A DNA stretch of 64,000 nt, from assembly GCA_965248545.1 (NCBI GenBank), contig OZ252110.1:186001-250000 (forward strand). Direction: 5' to 3'. The translations under genes were made by a program, and so were the position numbers. Origin of the DNA: Alteromonas_E sp965248545 (GTDB lineage Bacteria > Pseudomonadota > Gammaproteobacteria > Enterobacterales > Alteromonadaceae). Positions 61,728 through 64,000 of this stretch are shown here, piece after piece. The notes under the pieces were generated by a model. The model was not told the origin of the DNA and searched no databases. It saw nothing but the letters and a program-made list of their open reading frames with translations. How positions within the stretch are numbered: position 1 is the stretch's first letter; every line of letters starts with the position of its first letter.

Positions 61728-62294
61728 CTCAATTAGCTCTCTTAAAAATTTTAGCACTTTTCCGCAATCTTTTTGCTCTAAAAAATGCTGTTTTTGCGAG
61801 GCGTCAACTGGCAATAATTCTAACCAGCGATGAATCACCCATATGGGATCATCAAATTTTGGTTGATTGTACAACGCGTTGACCTCCGGATACTTTTCGA
61901 ATATCTCTTGCAATCGTTCGTTCATCGGATCGATCTCAGGGGCAGTAATGTCACACGACCACTGACCCATCTGTTCGCAATCGCCGATCCGCAAACCGTC
62001 TTGCTCCGTGCTGATATTGCTGACGCTCACGCAGTGCAGCCCTTCTACGGTTATGCCCAATAAACCGTCTTCTAAGACGTCAAAGTCGACGACTTTGCCA
62101 ACGGTTCCGACTTTGTGAATGTGCGTGTTTAGGTCTTTGTCTCCGTCAGATTTAAGCATGCACACGACGAACACCGAATCTTCAGCACACACAGTTTTGA
62201 CCATTCGAACGTAGCGCGGTTCGAAAATCCTGAGCGCCATTCTACCGCCAGGAAGAAGGTGCGCAGAGAGTGGAAACAAGGGTAACGTTTGCAA
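61725..62294 (-). CDS. LON substrate-binding domain protein
   Basis: A 189-residue cytoplasmic protein made of a single Lon N-terminal-like domain: LPLFPLSAHLLPGGRMALRIFEPRY at the start, then VGTVGKVVDFDVLEDGLLGITVEG. There is no ATPase or protease domain, so it is not Lon itself. Such stand-alone proteins are common in Proteobacteria and unassigned in function. It sits directly upstream of the sigma gene on the same strand (54 bp gap) and may be co-transcribed with it. Confidence 0.9.
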   Translation of the reverse strand: MQTLPLFPLSAHLLPGGRMALRIFEPRYVRMVKTVCAEDSVFVVCMLKSDGDKDLNTHIHKVGTVGKVVDFDVLEDGLLGITVEGLHCVSVSNISTEQDGLRIGDCEQMGQWSCDITAPEIDPMNERLQEIFEKYPEVNALYNQPKFDDPIWVIHRWLELLPVDASQKQHFLEQKDCGKVLKFLRELIE

Positions 62295-62387
62295 AATTCC
62301 TTACCAAATTAAAGTTATATGCTTCCTTTACGCCACTTGAGCCAACTTGGATCGCTTTTCATCATGAATTAAAAATTTTTAACTTCA

Positions 62388-62415
62388 TGATCTGCAACAG
62401 GATTTGTAATGTATC
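62388..62415 (+). promoter_or_regulatory. Candidate ECF11 promoter of the NTF2-SDR-FAD operon
   Basis: TGATCT (62388-62393), 16-bp spacer, TGTATC (62410-62415), 31 bases before the first ATG. It shares TGATC and GTAT with the site before the sigma gene. Confidence 0.6.
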
Positions 62416-62445
62416 TATATCATTATTGATACAAGTTGAATTGAA

Positions 62446-62868
62446 ATGACGGTAATAGAAAAATTTCGTAATTTTTATCAAGGGCTTAGCAAAAAGGATA
62501 TAAGCGGTTTATCTGATGTTTACAGTCAAAACATCGAATTTATCGACCCAATAGCGACACATCACGGAATCAAAACCGTTACCCAGTATTTTGGCCGTCT
62601 GTTAAAAGGGACAACGTCATGCGACTTTACGATCCACTCAATCAAGTCGTTGTCGGACGACGAATTTGTCGCCGAATGGCAAATGCGTTTTGTTTCGTCC
62701 TCGTTGAAAACTAATAACCCAATTGTCGTGGATGGGATTACAGTCGCTAGAACAGAAGGTGACTACGTGACCTATCACCGCGACTATTATGATATGGGCC
62801 AACTCGCATATGAGCATGTCCCTTTGCTTGGTTATTTTGTTCGTAAAGTGAAAGGAAAGTTGCAATGA
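62446..62868 (+). CDS. SnoaL/NTF2-like protein of the ECF11 regulon
   Basis: A 140-residue cytoplasmic protein with the NTF2-like cone fold pattern (VIEKFRNFYQGLSKKDISGLSDVYSQNIEFIDPI..., VAEWQMRF, VVDGITVARTEGDYVTYHRDYYDM). No catalytic residues are identified with confidence. Such genes regularly open the operons controlled by ECF11/ChrR in gammaproteobacteria. It overlaps the SDR gene by 4 bp (ATGA), indicating translational coupling. Confidence 0.85.
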   Translation: MTVIEKFRNFYQGLSKKDISGLSDVYSQNIEFIDPIATHHGIKTVTQYFGRLLKGTTSCDFTIHSIKSLSDDEFVAEWQMRFVSSSLKTNNPIVVDGITVARTEGDYVTYHRDYYDMGQLAYEHVPLLGYFVRKVKGKLQ

Positions 62869-63608
62869 GCACAACATTACTCGTCACCGGTGCGACCTCT
62901 GGCATTGGCGAAGGGCTGGCGAGGTTAGCCGCGAGCCGCGGTTATAACGTAATCGCTTGCGGGCGAAACGCCGATAAACTCGCTCAGCTAGACGCAACCG
63001 ATAATATCTCGACTTTGCAGTTTGACGTAACTGATGAACATGCGACCCGAGCGGCATTGGCAGGCGTCCAGTGTGACATTGCAGTATTAAACGCGGGTAC
63101 ATGTGAATATGTCGATACAGATGCGATCGAACCCGCGATGTTTCGCCGGGTTTTCGAGCCAAACTTCTTCGGCGTCGTAAACTGCGTCGCAGCACTGCGT
63201 GCCAATCTAAAGACCGGCAACCAAATCGTGATCGTTGACTCTTTGGCGCGACTGCTTCCTTTCACCAGAAGTCAAGCATACGGGGCAAGCAAGGCCGCGC
63301 TTTATTACTTCAGCAAAAGCTTAGAGGTCGACCTTGCACATGATGGCATTGACGTACAAACGGTATCACCAGGATTTGTCGTTACACCACTAACCGATAA
63401 AAACGATTTTGCCATGCCGATGAAGATCACCGTTGATGAAGCCGTAAATGACATGCTCAATGGCATCGAAAAACGTGCCTCTTCAGTCTATTTTCCGACT
63501 CGTTTCAGCCTGATTTTACGCTTCCTGAATTTATTGCCAGCAAGCCTCCAGCGTAACCTGTCATTATCAATGAAACGCTCGATGAAACGAGGTAAACGAA
63601 AACAATGA
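62865..63608 (+). CDS. Short-chain dehydrogenase/reductase of the ECF11 regulon
   Basis: A 247-residue classical SDR. The NAD(P)-binding motif is TGATSGIGEGLA, with Arg in CGRN suggesting NADP. The NAG motif is LNAGT, the catalytic Ser is in VDSLARL, and Tyr/Lys are in AYGASKAAL. The basic C-terminal tail (MKRSMKRGKRKQ) is unusual and may touch the membrane or nucleic acid. It overlaps the previous and next genes by 4 bp each. Substrate unknown. Confidence 0.93.
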   Translation: MSTTLLVTGATSGIGEGLARLAASRGYNVIACGRNADKLAQLDATDNISTLQFDVTDEHATRAALAGVQCDIAVLNAGTCEYVDTDAIEPAMFRRVFEPNFFGVVNCVAALRANLKTGNQIVIVDSLARLLPFTRSQAYGASKAALYYFSKSLEVDLAHDGIDVQTVSPGFVVTPLTDKNDFAMPMKITVDEAVNDMLNGIEKRASSVYFPTRFSLILRFLNLLPASLQRNLSLSMKRSMKRGKRKQ

Positions 63609-64000
63609 GCAAACGAATAGCGATAATCGGAACCGGTATATCCGGCCTTACCTGTGCACACCTGTTACATCGAAACAATGACGTGACCGTTTACGAGGCC
63701 AATGATTACATCGGAGGTCACACTGCAACCAAAAACATTGAGGTTGATGGGCAACAGTTTGCGATCGATACCGGTTTCATTGTGTTTAATGATTGGACGT
63801 ACCCAAATTTTATTAAGCTGATGGACAAACTCGGGGTTAAAAGCCAACCGACAGAAATGAGTTTTAGCGTTAAAAACCTCAGTGAGAATCTTGAATACAA
63901 CGGTAACAATCTAAATAGTTTGTTTGCCCAGCGCAGAAACATAGTCAGACCTAAGTTCATTCGTTTGGTGCGAGACATTTTAACGTTTAATAAGGCGTGT
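63605..64000 (+). CDS. FAD-dependent oxidoreductase, ECF11 regulon (3'-partial)
   Basis: ATG at 63605 overlaps the SDR stop by 4 bp. The visible 132 residues start SKRIAIIGTGISGLTCAHLL with the GxGxxG FAD fold, an acidic strand end (VYEAND), a Gly pair and the motif DTGFIVFNDWTYPN. This is typical of the amine-oxidase-like flavoproteins found with DUF1365 and cyclopropane-fatty-acid synthase genes in photooxidative-stress clusters. The rest lies beyond the window, where such genes would be expected. Confidence 0.9.
   Translation, partial: MSKRIAIIGTGISGLTCAHLLHRNNDVTVYEANDYIGGHTATKNIEVDGQQFAIDTGFIVFNDWTYPNFIKLMDKLGVKSQPTEMSFSVKNLSENLEYNGNNLNSLFAQRRNIVRPKFIRLVRDILTFNKAC

Noticed and set aside
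61725..62294. Lon protease
   Set aside because: Only the N-terminal substrate-binding domain is present; no ATPase or Ser-Lys protease domain.
62884..63265. Minus-strand frames opposite the SDR gene
   Set aside because: Shadows of the SDR coding frame, which has full catalytic motifs.

Overview
The window comes from a marine-type gammaproteobacterium, most likely of the order Alteromonadales. The 16S rRNA gene (minus strand, about 48103-49636) has the general look of Alteromonadaceae. Gene neighbourhoods such as clpB-pgeF-rluD/bamD and apt-dnaX-ybaB are gammaproteobacterial. Several systems fit life on algal polysaccharide and protein detritus: beta-glucan degradation, hydroxyproline catabolism and PEP-CTERM surface proteins. 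Base composition looks moderate, near 45-50% GC by eye. Genus cannot be fixed without a search.

Region 1 (1-2.6 kb) is the C-terminal part of a large secreted protein with an ExoP-like carbohydrate-binding domain and three copies of a ~160-residue Trp/Cys-rich module. Region 2 (2.6-19.6 kb) looks like a housekeeping operon split by accessory genes. apt-dnaX-ybaB lie at 16.4-19.5 kb and recR at 2.6-3.2 kb, all on the minus strand. Between them sit a complete trans-4-hydroxy-L-proline catabolic cluster (epimerase, D-hydroxyproline dehydrogenase, deaminase, ketoglutarate-semialdehyde dehydrogenase, GntR regulator) with the prolidase pepQ, a dienelactone-hydrolase-like enzyme, two membrane proteins of unknown role, a folate-independent methionine synthase pair mesX-mesD, and a GFA/LysR divergent pair. 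dnaX carries a clear in-frame A AAA AAG slippery site whose -1 frame ends one codon later, as in E. coli tau/gamma.

Region 3 (19.7-21.8 kb) is a bufferin operon. bufA encodes a Cys-rich precursor with six near-identical 18-residue repeats (12 EGKCG motifs), followed by bufB (DUF692/MNIO) and bufC (DUF2063), with a terminator hairpin between bufA and bufBC. Region 4 (22-36 kb) is an intracellular beta-glucan module. Two GH3 beta-glucosidases and a sugar-porter MFS run leftwards. A ~1158-residue glucan phosphorylase-like protein (GH94/GH149/GH161 type) and two adjacent GH17 enzymes run rightwards. The 612-bp divergent region between them has several dyads. A LytS/LytTR-type two-component pair follows. 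Region 5 (36-44.3 kb) has a periplasmic binding-protein-like gene, an RND efflux adaptor/pump pair, an ABC-F ATPase and a periplasmic protein.

Region 6 (44.4-50 kb) is a complete rrn operon on the minus strand (16S-23S-5S) with no tRNA in the spacer and two near-identical strong promoters. A duplicated 5S 3' end and a chain of four hairpins lie beyond it. Region 7 (50-60.4 kb) holds pssA, a PEP-CTERM protein facing a PrsT-type TPR protein, clpB, pgeF, rluD and bamD. Region 8 (60.4-64 kb) is an ECF sigma/ChrR photooxidative-stress locus. The sigma-anti-sigma pair runs leftwards, and an NTF2-like/SDR/FAD-oxidoreductase operon runs rightwards off the window. Matching TGATC-type promoters precede both.
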